From Tetrahymena thermophila SB210 (lineage: Eukaryota; Ciliophora; Oligohymenophorea; Hymenostomatida; Tetrahymenidae): DNA of 64,000 bases. Shown piece by piece: positions 38,603 through 52,841 of the stretch. Position numbers and translations under genes: made by a program. The stretch is from NCBI RefSeq assembly GCF_000189635.1, contig NW_002476481.1, positions 806,001-870,000 of the forward strand, in the 5' to 3' direction. The notes under the pieces were generated by a model. That model saw only the letters and a list, made by a program, of their open reading frames with translations, ran no database searches and was not told where the DNA came from. Positions within the stretch are counted from its first letter, which is position 1. Each line of letters starts with the position of its first letter.

Positions 38603-41600
38603 ATGAAACTAAAAAAATAAATAGATTTTATTGTCTTTCTCCTGAAAATTTTTACAATTCTTCAACCTATTGAAAGTTAGACATCTCCGTGTGACCCTTA
38701 AAAAAATTCATGCTGTGACTAATCTTGCTTTAACTGTTCACAAAATTAAATTTCTTAATGCTTGGCTTGTAATTCAAATTACTTCTACTTAAATATCTAA
38801 TATCAATGCTTGAAGACATGTCCTTAAGGAACTTACTTAGATTAGAATTCTAATCAATGCATCGCATGTGCTAGCTAATATTGTAACCAGTGTTCCAGCA
38901 ATTAATGTTTCTAATGCAAAGATGGCTTTTATAAAGACTCAAATGATCCTGTAAGTATATTTTAACAAAAAGAAATCTATTTAAACAAACGAATTATTTA
39001 AATCAGCAAAATTGCATATCTCAATGTAGCTAGCTTGGGCAGATTCAAGATGAAGAAGGTTAATGCAATTATGGTTGTGACAACGATTAGATATACAATA
39101 CCGATTACTAATCATTTAGCTGTTAAGTTAAAATTTAATGTCCCCAAATATAGTAAATACCTTAAATTTAAAATTAGAATAATATTGTTTCGTCTTTGCT
39201 TGATAAAACAATGAGTAATAAATAACTTATTCTTGTTTTTATCATATTCATTTAAATACAAATAAAAAATAATTAATAGCTATATTGACTCTAATAGATG
39301 TTTCAGGAAATGTAGTTTAATATAGTTATCCACAACTGCAAATACAATCAGGATATTTACTTAACATAACTTCTTACTAAGTAAAACTAACTTACTCTCT
39401 TTTTTTAAAATTTGATATTAAAATCAATTTATTAATCAGCAAAATGTTAATTCAAATTATTCAAATCAAAAATGAATTTTTTCAAAATAACTATTAATTT
39501 TAGGTATTTATTTTTGTTATTATCATCATTTTTTATAAGTTATTTGGGGTAGGGACAGGGGTGATCATAAGTGGGAATGGAATTTATTTTCAATGAAATG
39601 AAAATTATCAGAGAATAGCAATACTATAAATCCTACTCCCACCTATGATCATCCCCTCCCCTCACTTCCCTCACTCTTCTTCACCAAATTTTTTTATTTT
39701 TATGCAAAATAAACTGCATTTTTTTATTCGATTTTATAGTTTAAATATAATATTTTCCATTTTAATGTGAAGAAATAATTAAGTATGCTTTCTTTTAACT
39801 CAAAATTAATAAATTTTTTCTTAAACTGCAAACAAACTTATATTTTTTTACTAATTTTATTAAATATTCATTTTTATAGTTTATAAACATTAACAAAGTC
39901 TTTATAAACAAAAAATATTTCGAAATTAAATAAACTATTTATTTGTTTTATTTTATTTTTTAAAATTGTTATAACCCATAAAAAAAGTAATTATCAGAAA
40001 GAATATTTTGAAAAATAAACTGAAATGATCATACATAATTAACCAATTTATAAAAATTAAAATAATTTATTATTTAATAAAATTAAAATATTTTAGGTTG
40101 TAGATTGCTAATATTAGAATTAGATAGAACTATCTAAGGATATAGTAACATGCTTGCTGCAGCCTTTAAATCTTCTCAAATTTTATAATGTAAATGGGAC
40201 AATAATCTCGCAATCTTTTCTTATGTCCTAAAATAACACTTAAAACACAGGAACTTTTATCCAAAGTTTTTATAAAGGAAACGATTGGAATTTTATAATG
40301 GCATAAACCGGTAGTTATGAAATAGACCTCTTGTTTTACTCGAACTTAACCTATTTTAAAATAGATACAAGCCCAACGAATTAAATTCAGCTATTTTAAA
40401 TACAATAATACAGCAATCAAACTTCATTTTAGTCTTTTTGTTTGAATTTTACTAGCTAATCAATTACTTTTTACTAGGTTTCTCCTTACTAAAAGGTGCC
40501 TGCTTACAGTTCATCTATCATCGATCCAACAACAAAGCTAATTTAACTAAATCCTCTGTATTATTGGATTCTGTATACTTCAACGCAGGTTAACCTTCTG
40601 TACTTTAACCAAAATTTTAATACTATTACTGAGTTACAAGTAACCAAATTAAACAACTTGATATATTCAATTTTTTAGATTCCCTAAAATAATGTAATTT
40701 TTTAAAATTTAAATAAGTATTATTAAAATTAGCAATTATATTTTTAATAATAGTTAATTGTTATTGTTACAAGAAATAATACATAAAGTAGTCTATCGTT
40801 CAATTTATACAGCTTTGAACAATCAACCAGCCAAATATTACCTTCTTAGCCAAACTTCAATAACCAGATAAGCAATATTAATTAAGTTTATGCTATTAAC
40901 AGCTTGTTAATTATATGTACTACAAATAATATAGGATACTATTAATTTTCTTCTGGATACTCTTAATTGCAATTAGCTGGGTACCTATAATAATCAAATC
41001 CAGCTCTATGTGCCTAATCTATTTTCAGTGTGAAGAATATTAACTCTGAAGTACATTTTTGGCAAACTATTTAGAAAAACTTTATTGTAAATACATTCAA
41101 TTCTAATACTAATTAAAAAAATGTATATTTCGTTCCTCAGAATGCAGTGACTGCATAGGCATAGTCTAAATTCACTACAAGAAACGCATACTTTAATCTA
41201 CTTATTGAGTTTCCAGAGATTCAAAGAATTTGTGAAATTAAGCAATATGGGTTAGCTTATATTTATGACATTATTTCAAAGAAAATAATAAACTAAATAA
41301 GATTATGGTATCAAATTAATGAGCTGCCTACATAAATTCTATTTAACTATTAGATTTTACCAGATGGTACATACTTATTTACTGGTTTTGAAATGTATAT
41401 CTTTACAATCAAGATAATTAACTTAAAGACATTTGAAATAATATACTCACAGACCTTCCCAGAAATAAATATACAGCTCAGCAATATCAACTATGTTTAA
41501 AATCCACTCTACTATCCAAATTCTGATTCTATAATTGTAGTACTTTAATACTATAAATAGCTTGCCGACACTTAGAAAAACTATAATTTCCTATCTTTTA

Positions 41601-44600
41601 CTAGGAATACCGGTAATTTTATTAACTAAAATAATTTATTTTCAATTAAAATTTCAAATTATCAAGGATAAAACAGCAGCTCTAACAGGTATTAATTTGT
41701 TAAAAGCTTCTAAATTTATGGCTTCAACTACATCTAATCTGTTTCTGTAGAATACTTAATCTTATTTAACCTCACTGCTACTCAAAAATACACAGCCAAT
41801 TTTTACAATTTGCAAGGGACTAAAGTAAAAAATTTATATCAAGTATTCAATTAAAATATTTTTTTAAAATAGGTTTAAACTTCACCAAATTATTTACTTA
41901 TAGATCCAAACCGATAAGCGTAAATAAATGAGCAAACAAAGTAAGCACTAATATTTAGCTACTTTGGTATTTATGTATATAATTTAACAACTCTTAATTA
42001 TGTTATTTAATCTTTCAGTTGTGCAGGAAGCTTTTTTTTCGCACCTACATTTAAATATTATTATACGTAATCAGTCTGCCAAACTTATCAAGATGGAGTT
42101 TTTACTTACCCAAATAACACTTTAATAAGCGTAAATTTAAATAATTTATTGTTTATACTTGATATTTATTTATTTTTATATTAAAGTAAGGAGTTTCACC
42201 TAAAAATAAGTTTGTATATATTTACAAATCTTTTTACAATGGCAACTATTTAATGGTAAAGACTTCATCATCTAGTCTGATCTATTATGATAACATTAGA
42301 TAGCAAATGTTTGCTTAAACCACATAATATGGATCAAATAATGGTGGAATGATAGAATAAAACGAAGTTTTATTCTTTAACAGTTAAGCTGTTACCCACT
42401 ATGACTAAAATATGCTCAATTTGATATATTTAGAAGTAATTTATTTACCTTAATTGGTCAAAATTATTTGTGATAAATTCTTTCTTTCTTTACAGTTTGA
42501 AAATAGAAATAAATATTAAAAATAAAGAATTAAAACTATTTTTATATTTTTATTAATAGGATAGTGTTATCAACTTACCAAATATTCTTCAAACGCTATT
42601 TTTAAGATACAACTATGTGTAATCTTCAATAAATAATTTGATTTAAGTTAAAAAGGTTCAATAAATAAAATTGTAAGTCACAAAATCTTCATCTAATCAA
42701 CCTTTTTTTATAAGCTTTATCAGTGAACTTAACTATGTTGTTGAGATACTTCCTTAATCAATAAATATTTATAATGCCTTGAATAATTAACTTATTTATG
42801 CCATAATTCCTTAATATACAATTGAAACATATTTCACTATTTTTCCATATGATAATTTTTGGACATAAGAAATATTTACCAGAAGTATTCTTTATTACTA
42901 ACCAAGTAATTTAATAGTTATTGTCTATTTCAGAAACTTATTTTGTATTGATGCCTCAACGTTTCAAATAGTAAAATTTACTTATTTAATCTTCATACTT
43001 AAACTTATTTTTTTAAGCTATACTAATACAAGTATATTCTAGCGAATGCTTCGTTTAAAAGTATTATTGTTGATTGGGATAGAGGATATCTTATTTCTAC
43101 TAATTTGGATTAAGACTGCATATTAGATATGAAAGTAAATATTTATTTATTTAATTAAATTATTACTATTATATTTCTAACAATTTATAAAAAGACAGTA
43201 TAACGAACTTGCTTCAAAGATAATCCCCTTTATTAAGGACTACCAGATAAAGCATTTACCGATTATGTGCAATTTCTATTTATTAATAAATAAACAAATT
43301 AATTGATTATATGTCAGATAATTTCTATAAGAGTATTTGCTCTTGACAGCTTACGTTATGTGAAGTCAATTTATGATACACTTTTAGCTGGAGCCTAATA
43401 TTTTATGAATCCAAACTATAATTATTTGATTTACAGTAATGGTTATAATTACGTGTTTACTATGCTTGATTTAAATACTATGCAAAAGACTGTATTATCA
43501 TTGCCACCTCCAAGTACAGACACCTAAAGCATAAATTATAGAGTATATTTATTTATTTTTTAATCTTTAAATTATTTGTTTTTATTAAATCTTATTTTTA
43601 TTTTAAAAATAGTTTTTTTTCTTAGATGATAAGCAGAGTTACATATACTTAAATTCTAACTATCTTTTCATTTATGTATATGACTAAAGGACTCATTAAC
43701 TTATAAATAAAATACCATTAAGTGTCAACTTTTTCCCTTATTCAGATGTAATAGTTGACCAATCTAATAAGTTCATATTTTTATTTGACACTAACAACTG
43801 TGTTAACAAGTATTCTTACTCTGAAAATAAGCTTTTGTAACAATTCTAAGTAAATATAATTTTTCATAATTTTATACTATCACAAAGAATTCTGTTTTTT
43901 TAAAAGATCAAATTAATTTATTTATTATTTAGCTAAATTAAACAGATGCTTAAGCTTATTATAAGTATATGATTTGGGACAGTTACAAGCAGAGACTAAT
44001 TTTGTCTTCTAATACAACTGTTTATCTAATTAGTACAAGAAAAAATTTAATTGAGCTTAATCAAGTTGATACTTTTGTGACTGAACTGAGACTTTTTAAA
44101 AGTAGAAATATTATATAATACTCTACTTATTTACAGAATGTCCTCCTTGATTATGATTATCTCCTCAATGATAACCAAGACTTTTTCCCAAGTTAAATAA
44201 ATCCCAGATTTTTCTAAGTGAACAACTTTACATTTTTCTAATTAAATGATGTAAACTCCTAAGCTAATCTGTTCATCAACCAGACAATAACTTCGACATG
44301 GATCAGGAATAATTTGAACTCTGGGTACATCCGTATCGTAGAGAATGACCTTTCATAATTATTGGTTTATGCAATTTTTGATAATGAAATAGTCATTTTA
44401 GACTTGAGCACTGCAATTCTAATTTAGATCGATCAGGTTTTCTTGTCTCAGAATATTATAAATATACTTTTCTAAAATAATGACCTAATAATTTTACTTT
44501 CTTAATCACAATAACTGTTATAGCTTCAAAAAAGACAAAGATCAATTTAAGTAAATGAAGTGATTATTCTAAAACAAGGTCTTGCTTAATATTTTTTTGC

Positions 44601-47600
44601 AAATAATTTAACACAGCTTTTATTTACAGATTTTTCTGGAAATTAATAAAACATAAATATTGTGAACTTCATCTTTGATTCAAATAACAATATTAAATTT
44701 GTGTCTCAGACTTAAATTATGATGCCTTCTAGAATACTAAGTATTTAACAATTAAATAGTTCACAAGTAGTTATTTTAATGAGCAACTTGATTAAAGTTT
44801 ACGATTACATATAAGTATCAGAACTCGCAACAGTTGGTTTAGAGTTTAATGTCTCCTTTGGTAACATTTAAATTGACTATATTTACTAGAGAATATTCTT
44901 GCAAAACTAGCTTGTGGGAAGCTAAATCTATGATTTTAATTTAAAAAAATAAGCAAATTCATTTATAAACTCTTTCTCAACTAATTTGTATTTTGATACT
45001 AATTTTATTTATTCAGTGGTTTTTCACTCTGCTAACATTTATTTCAGATAAGATCTAAAGCTCCTATATAATTTTAGACATTTCGATACAACCTTAAAAT
45101 TAAAGAATATTAGTTATTTGGGTGTTGGGTACTTCTTTTTAGTTGAGTTTATCTCCAAATTTTCTATTTATGAGTTCTCTCCTTTTGTTCCTCTTCCAAC
45201 AGAAAAAGCCTTTGTGTAAATTAATTAGTATACAATTATAAATTTCCAGTTCTTGAAACTTTTAAGCTCTGAAGTAAATAGCAACAAATACTAGTTAAAT
45301 GTAATAGGATTGACTTCAGAAGGAATGTTTACATATAAAATTGATTTAGATATATACAGCTAGTAACAAACCTAAACTTGTTCTTTGAATTATTAATTAT
45401 AGAATTATAATTATCAAGATGATACATCTTTCAACTCAATGAGCTCTTATTTAAATAGCTAATAAAGAAAGCTAAATGGAATTACAATAAATATTTCTAA
45501 AAACTAAAACATACACATCCCATAGCTTTAACAAAATATTTTGAATCCTATTTTCTAACTGATTATAGCACCAAAAGAAGTAAACACGGTTGTTTATGTA
45601 CAAGATTCATTTAGGTAACAATAAGGGATATCTTTTATCTCAATAAAAAATTTAGAAATTCAAGTTTCGCCTCAAAATTATAATAATTACATTTAAAATA
45701 ACACAATCCCAACAAATCTCGTAATAAATAGCAAAATTTTCCCTGATATAAAATAGATTTTGCTTGAAAACATCATAATAAATGAAGCTAATTTGCAGAT
45801 TAATAACATTTAAAGTGTAGTAATTTAAAAAATTGATTTATAGCATTTTTCAAATTAAACCATGCCTACCCTAACTTAGCTTAATATAACAAACGTGAAT
45901 TTAGTTATAATCACAGAAATAAATTTAATTTCATGTAAATTTAATTTAGGAAATCCTTTAATAATTCTTCAAAATATTCAAAATCTACAAATCAATAATA
46001 TAACTGTATCTAACTGTGCTTGTAATGGACTAGATTAGCTTCTCTTTATACATTAAGTATAAAACTTGACTTTGTTGAATATTTTCATATCCTAAACTAA
46101 CTTTACTTAACAATCTTCTTTTACTATCTCCTCTTCCTAATTTATTTATATAGGCTTATTAAAAATGCAATAAATTCAATATAATAATGATAACTTACCT
46201 AAATATAGATCTTTATAAACTGAGTAGAGTAGTGTCAAAATTTTAAAAATATTTTATTTTTCAAATAATATTAACGTAAGTTTCAGTAACATAACAGTGA
46301 CTTAATTTAATATCAACTCTTTGAACGAGTTTGCTATTTTTAATTTCGAGCTTATCTAAGGAGTTCTTAGTATAAACTAAACAAATATTTAAGATACCTA
46401 AATAATTAACAAACAAATTGGAACTGTCTTTTCATATTCTGGAGTTTACAGCAGCTAACTTTCATAGGTATTTTTATAAGGAATAAACAATATGAGATAT
46501 TTAGTCCTTTAGTCATATCAAATTTCAGATGCACAATTATTTTAATGCAAAAATATAAAAATTACAAATTTAACAGTAACTAGCAGCTAAATTGCATTTT
46601 AATCTTTTATTTAAATTGTATCTGCTAATATCCTTTTAGACAATATTCAAGCAACAAAAATATATTTTTAAACAACAGATTAATTTTCATAAAATGTTCC
46701 ATTCATTACACTACTTGCTGCTAATTCACTGACACTTTAGAATTCATATTTTAGTACTATGGCTAACCTAACAAGTAGCTCTGTATTAATATAAAATTCA
46801 TTAAATGTAAATATTAAAAATACAAATTTTCTGTAACTAAGTACAAATGGAACTTCACCAGCTTTAGCAATTTTCGATTCAACAAATATTAATATATAAG
46901 CTAATACTGTATCTCAGTGTTAATCTTAAATGGATTCTGGAGCAATTTAAATTAATAACTGTTAAAAAGTAGTATTTAAGAATAATACTTTATAGAGCAG
47001 CTAAACTAAAAATGGAAACGGAGGAGCTCTTTATGTGTTAAATAGTTAAATTGATAGTTTAGACGATAATTAATTTATCTAGAATTCTGCATTATTAGGA
47101 TCAGGAGGAGCAATCTATTGTCAGAACACAAACCTTAATACATTGAATTCAAACACATTTGTTAAGAATTAGGCAATTTAAGGGTCAGGCGGCGCAGTTT
47201 AGCTAAATAATTGTGATGTTTTACAAATTTAAGGCAATTCATTTACCTAAAATTAAGCATTTATTGGAGGAGCAATAAGATACATTAATCTATAGCCATT
47301 AGCCATAATGCAGGGTGGAGTTAATTTTTTGAAAAAAGCTAATTCGTTTTACAAAAATAATGCAGTTTCATATGGAATGAATGTTGGCTCGTATCCTAAA
47401 ATTTTAGATTAGAAAAATTATTATGATAAAAACTAAATAAATTCATAACGTGTTGTGTTGAATGTATAAAGCGGATACAAGTCATCAACTCCCATTTTGA
47501 TGAGGTTTATAGATGAAGAAATGAGAGAGATGTCCTTCATTAACTTGTCTCTTTAACCATTAATAAGCTAAGATATTTTATAAGAAATGTCACTTTATAT

Positions 47601-50053
47601 TCTTTAAGCTGAAAGCGATAGCATTGGCTTATTGGGTGATTTAAAGCAGGCGTATTCTTATAAAAGTTTTGCATTTATATTTGACTTGTCATATTCATAT
47701 TAACCTTCATAAAGTGCAATACTAAATATAAAATCAGCATAGCTTCTTCCATAATTTTAACCAAATAGTTAAAAGGTAATACAATAATAATTTAACGTTC
47801 CAATTACAATTTAATTCAGAAAATGCTAAGTTGGAGAAATCATTTAAAAATCTGGAAATTACACTTTGTGCTAAACTTGTGAATAAGGTAAACAAAAGAA
47901 ATATCTTTTGATTAATTTATATCAACAAATTTATTTTTTTAAATAATTCTTCTTAATTTTTAAAATTAAAATAATAAATAAATTTTTCAACTTAAAAAAA
48001 AAATTTTTTTTTTCCATTCAAAATTAAAAAATTGTTTGATTTAATTTACTAACTAACTAAAATAATAATATAAAAATAAAAAATGTTTTTAATTCATAAT
48101 TAATTTTCAACATATTTAATTAACCTCAATTTAAAAATAATTAATTAATTCTAAATAAGGTACTTACAGCATAGTTGATCCATATTCTGAAACTTAAATA
48201 AATTGTAAGAGATGCCCTATTGGTTCAAAATCTTGCTATAGTTCTTAAATACAAGTTTAAAATGGATACTGGAGAATAGATAATATGTCTGATACAATTA
48301 TTTAATGCCAATAATCTGAATTCTGCAAACCAGAAGATTCTTCATAAAAAAATGGGTGCATTTAAGGTCATATTGGCCCAATTTGTTAAGAATGTGATGT
48401 TAGGGGTTAAGTATGGGGTTCTTAGTATTCAAAGACTAGTTAAGATTGTAGTAATTGCAACTAATTTTTATCCCCAGTAAATATTATTCTAATGCTACTC
48501 ATTTTAGGTTTTATTTTTATACAAATATTTATGAAAATTCAAAATGAAATAGTTCTAATTAGAAAATATATTATGGCTAAATATTTATCAAAATTAAGAT
48601 TTATTTCTCCTAACATTTAAAGAATTTAAACATCTTAAGCTTCTCTGGTTAAAATATTACTCAACTACTTTTAATTTTTAATGATAGTTAACAGCTTAAA
48701 TATAACTCTACCTGCTTTTTTTACTTTTTTTAATCTAACAGGTGGAGATACTTCTTAACTTACAATCTATTCTATGGATTGCTTACTATTTTCGAAAGAT
48801 ATAAATCTACCTAACTATATTGTTCGCTTATTGTGGATTAACTTTTAACCTTTAGCCTTGTTTATTTTAATAGAATTATTAAATTAACTTACTTCGTAAA
48901 AAAATATTGCTCATTAACAGAGATAAACTCTATACACAAATCTGATTGTTATATATATATTTTTCTAACCGTCTGTTGTTAAGGTCATAAGTTAATCACT
49001 TTCTTGTCAGCAAATTGGAGAACAAAATTATATCTCTTTAGATTTGAATTATGCTTGCTTAGATAGTTAGCATATCTCATATATACTGTAGTTTATATTA
49101 CCTCTGGGAGTTATTTGGATAATTTTGATTCCTCTCATGTTGTTTTATAGGATACGAATTTACAAGCCAAAAATGCATACAATCAAAATACTATTCAGAT
49201 ATGGATATCTTTATTAAGTAATATTTATTTTTTTTATAATACAAATCCATAAATTTTCTTAATATCATTTTAAATTTTGAATAGATTTATAATAATTCAT
49301 AAATCAAAATATTTTTTAGTTAAATTAACTCTTATTAAAAATATAAATTAGGAATACGAGTTTGATAAATATTATTGGGACTTAGCGAGAATATTAATTC
49401 GTTCAATAGCAATTATTGTAATTAATGTTTTTAACTTTTAGGTACTTTTTAAAGGTATGGTTTTGTTTGGTGTCATGTTTTTCTATCTTATTCTCTAGAA
49501 AAAATTAAAGCCATTCATTTTGTAAAAATTTAATGATCTTGAGCAATAATCATCTTTTTTGGTTATAATAACAATTTATTTGCTATTTATTGGAACTCTA
49601 TCAAATAATGATATTATATCTTATATAGTCACCATACTAATAGGAATTTTGAATATCGCTTTTATATTAAAGATGCTTTAGCTCATTCTGATAAAGCCTA
49701 TTCCAGTTGAAGAAAAAGATAGAAATAAATTATAAAACATTCTTGTGCATCTAAAATAAAGATTGCCTATATTGTTCGTATGGGTTAAAATGGGTAATCA
49801 AAATTCTAGTCGCCCTTTTAAGAATTGGAAAAAGGTTTCACTGATATATTAAAACTTAAAAAAACAATTTAATTCAGAAGATAATAATTTGTAAATGAAA
49901 AGATAAATGAGCTTTTCAAGTAATGCTATTTCATTAGCTGTATCTAAAATGTTTAAAAACCAAGATTTAATATAAAAGACATAAAGGACATTAAGAACAT
50001 AAAGTGTGTATAGAGAAAAGAAAGAATTCAAATTAATTCTTTAAGCCAAATGA
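38603..50053 (+). CDS. giant secreted-head, multi-span membrane protein
   Basis: Function unknown; architecture of a cell-surface receptor-like protein. Exon 1 (38603-38950) encodes a signal peptide (MKLKKQIDFIVFLLKIFTIL) and a Cys-rich furin/EGF-like head (SCFNCSQNQISQCLACNSNY, CLKTCPQGTYL). Exon 2 (39007-39214) continues it, joined through phase 0 and phase 1 introns. A long extracellular region follows through many exons, most of it unassignable. Around 46.8-47.3 kb come Gly-rich repeats typical of right-handed beta-helix/POMP-type proteins (NGNGGALYVLNS, LGSGGAIYCQN, GSGGAVQLNN). A Cys-rich stalk precedes the membrane (TQINCKRCPIGSKSC, IGPICQECDV). About eight or nine hydrophobic spans start at PVNIILMLLILGFIFIQIF. 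A basic cytoplasmic tail ends at TGA 50051-50053. The paralogue starting at 58691 shares exon structure. I treat it as one gene because the paralogue pattern supports that, but a split is not excluded. Confidence 0.75.
39546..39669. repeat. GC-rich imperfect inverted repeat inside an intron
   Basis: Left arm 39546-39580 (core ggggtgatcataagtggga) and right arm 39631-39669, whose complement has the core ggggatgatcataggtggg. Arms are about 35-39 bp with a 50-bp AT-rich loop. It lies in the roughly 0.7-kb intron between about 39390 and 40095 of the giant gene. Composition is far richer in G/C than the surroundings, consistent with a small inserted element or a foldback structure. Confidence 0.75.
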
Positions 50054-50189
50054 GTATCTAAAATACTTTTAACTAAATAATATATATATTTACTTATTAT
50101 ATCAAAAAGCAACAGCAAAAATAATATTTATTCGATAAAAATACTTATTAATTTTTAAATATTATTTATAAAACAAAGAGATATTTGAT

Positions 50190-51095
50190 ATGAAAGCAAC
50201 TTAGCACAAATAAGATTTATAAGTTATATTTTAATTTTTAAAAATTAAATTAAATAAAATTTTAAGTTTTTTGTTAAAAATTTATATTTTTTTTTAATTT
50301 AAAATATTATTTAAATTATTTTTTTTGAATTGTTTCTATATTTTTTATTGAAAAATAATTAAAATAACGTTTTTGATCTTTTTTGATTTAGAATTTTTCA
50401 GCTAGCTACTTTGAAATTAATTTAAAGTATATTTATTTAATAGTATATTATTTCAATAAAAATGTAGATAGATTATTTTAAAAATTAATTTAGATTATTT
50501 AATAAAAAAAAAATATGAAAGCAACTTAGCACATATAAGATATTTATAAGTTATATTTTAATTTTTAAATTTAAAATATAATTTAAATAGTTATTTTTTT
50601 TTTTGAATTGTTTCTATATTTTTAATAAATTGAATAATATTCAATTAAACTAATTTTTTTGATTTTATTTTATTTAAACATTTTTCAGCTAGCTACTTTG
50701 AAATTAATTTAAAGTTTATATTTATTTAATAATATATTTTTTCAATAAAAATGTAGAGAAATTATTTTAAAAATTAATTTAGATTATTTAATAAAAAAAA
50801 TATTTGATATAATAAATAGCAACTTAGCACAAATAAGATTTAATAATTTAATTTTCAAAATTAAGTTAAATAAAATTTTATGTTTTTTGTTAAATATTTT
50901 ATTTTATTTTTTTGAAATGTATCTATATTTTTTACTGATAAACAATTAAACTAATGTTTTTGATCTCATTTTGATTAAATGTTTTTCAGCTACTTTGAAA
51001 TTAATTTAAAGCTTAAATTTAATAATATATTATCCCAATAAAAATGTAGATAGATTATTTTAAAAATTAATTTAGATCATTTAAGAAAAATAGTT
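50190..51095. repeat. tandem repeat, three copies of about 300-325 bp
   Basis: The marker gcaacttagcac occurs at 50196, 50521 and 50819. Each copy continues with ataagat..ttta, a ttgttt/ttgaattgtttctatattttt block, tttttcagctagctactttg and aaaaatgtagatagattatt. The array fills the space between the giant gene's stop and the LRR gene's start, so it forms that LRR gene's upstream region. Confidence 0.9.
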
Positions 51096-51230
51096 TCAAA
51101 ATTATATTTTCATATTAGTCAATTAAAAAGATATAGTCCATCTATTATTTAATATATAAACATTTATATTTAATTTATTTATTAATATTTATTTTTAATA
51201 AATCAAAACTTTTAAATCAATAAAATAAAA

Positions 51231-52841
51231 ATGAAATAAAACAACAGCGAAAAAGAATATTCATAAGTAAGTGAAAATAACCAAATTGAAGAGAAAAGGT
51301 TTAAAACATGGGAGTATTTTTAAAAATAATTGCATGAAAGTTAGACATGCATAAATCATTTAGAGATAAATTTAAGTTACTAAAATTTAACTTAAACTAA
51401 ACATAAATAAATTGTTGATTACATATAATAATAATAAGATTTAAGTTGTTTGTCTTTTTTAATAAATGAAAAATAGAAAAAATTGAGATTATTAAATGCA
51501 AAACTTTTAGCTCAGATAGAAACAAATGTTACATATTCACCTTCTCTTTTAATATCAGACTCTTTAAAAAAATTAAAGAATTTATCATAATTATAATTAG
51601 GTATGAACTCTAACAATGTTAATAATGAAGGAATCATAGCTATTATATCTTCTATTGAAAATTAATATTAACTTACATCATTTTCTCTTGAATTAGAAAA
51701 TAATTAAATTGATTAGATAGGATTTAAAGCAATTACTAGTGCATTATTCAAATTGAAAAATCTAAATTTATTAAAACTCAACTTAAATAATAATAAGATA
51801 TTAGATGAATCTTTAAAAGATCTGGGAGAATCTTTGGTTGAGTTAAAAATGCTCAACAATTTGAATTTACATCTAAATTGCAAGCATAGATCTGATTATG
51901 GAATACTTTTCTTAGGCTAGGCATTAGAAAAAATGTCAAATTTAACTCATTTAGAATTAGATATTCACCAAAAAATTTATTAAAAGCTTGAAGATGGGCT
52001 TGTAAAATTGGCTTAAAGCCTAAAATATCTTGTTAATCTTTAATAAATTATACTTACTTTTTAAGATTTTTCTATATCAGAAATAGTGGCATAGAATCTA
52101 GGTACTTCATTTTCATATATGAATAATCTAACTGATGTTACATTAGGCCTTTAAAATTGTGAACTTAGTGATAAATCTGCTGAATTAACTTAATCTGGAT
52201 TAAATTAATTATAGTTTTTAAGAAAATTATATTTAAATCTTAGTAAAAATTAAATAGGTGATTCTTAGCTCAATCAATTTTAATTTATGAAAAATTTATC
52301 AAAACTAGAAAAATGCACTTTAAAGTTAGGTAGCTCCTTCATTTCAAATATAGGGGCTTTAAGCTTAGCAAATACCATACAAAATTTTACATAACTATAA
52401 ACTTTAGACTTGAATTTATCTAAATCAAAGATTGATAATGAAGGTATTTCCATGATTTCTAAGGCTTTGGAAAAACTAGAGAGCATTAATTAATTATCTC
52501 TTGATTTTGATTTTATTGAAGTAGAAGATTCTTCATTAAAATACCTCAGCTTTAGTATAGAAAAGATGAAAAAATTGTAAAAATTATCTTTAGTTCTTAT
52601 ATCTAGCAAAATAAGTGATGAATCAGTAATTTAATTAGGCCAATCTATTAAAAATCTCATAAATTTATAAAAAGTTATGCTTTTTATATTCTCTTCTAAG
52701 ACTACAAATTTAAGCAACAACCTTTTAATGTAATCATATTCTAAACTGAAGAATCTTAACACTTTAATAACTACTCCTAAATTATGGCAGAGATGTTCTT
52801 ATTTAAAATTAAAAAGGTTAGTCATTATTTAATTTTTGTGA
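51231..52841 (+). CDS. intronless leucine-rich-repeat protein
   Basis: Function unknown. One uninterrupted frame of 536 residues from ATG 51231 to TGA 52839-52841, with dozens of TAA/TAG read as Gln and no internal TGA. The N-terminal 100 residues are charged and Gln-rich (MKQNNSEKEYSQVSENNQ). From about residue 120 on come LRRs with the ciliate-style spacing: LKKLKNLSQLQLGMN, LFKLKNLNLLKLNLNNNKI, MLNNLNLHLNCK, LQFLRKLYLNLSKNQIGD, QLQTLDLNLSKSKIDNEGI and INQLSLDFDF. There is no signal peptide or membrane span, so it is probably cytosolic. It lies 1.2 kb downstream of the giant membrane gene in the same direction, and a damaged copy of its 3' end follows the damaged copy of that gene. The pair was therefore duplicated together. 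Confidence 0.85.
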
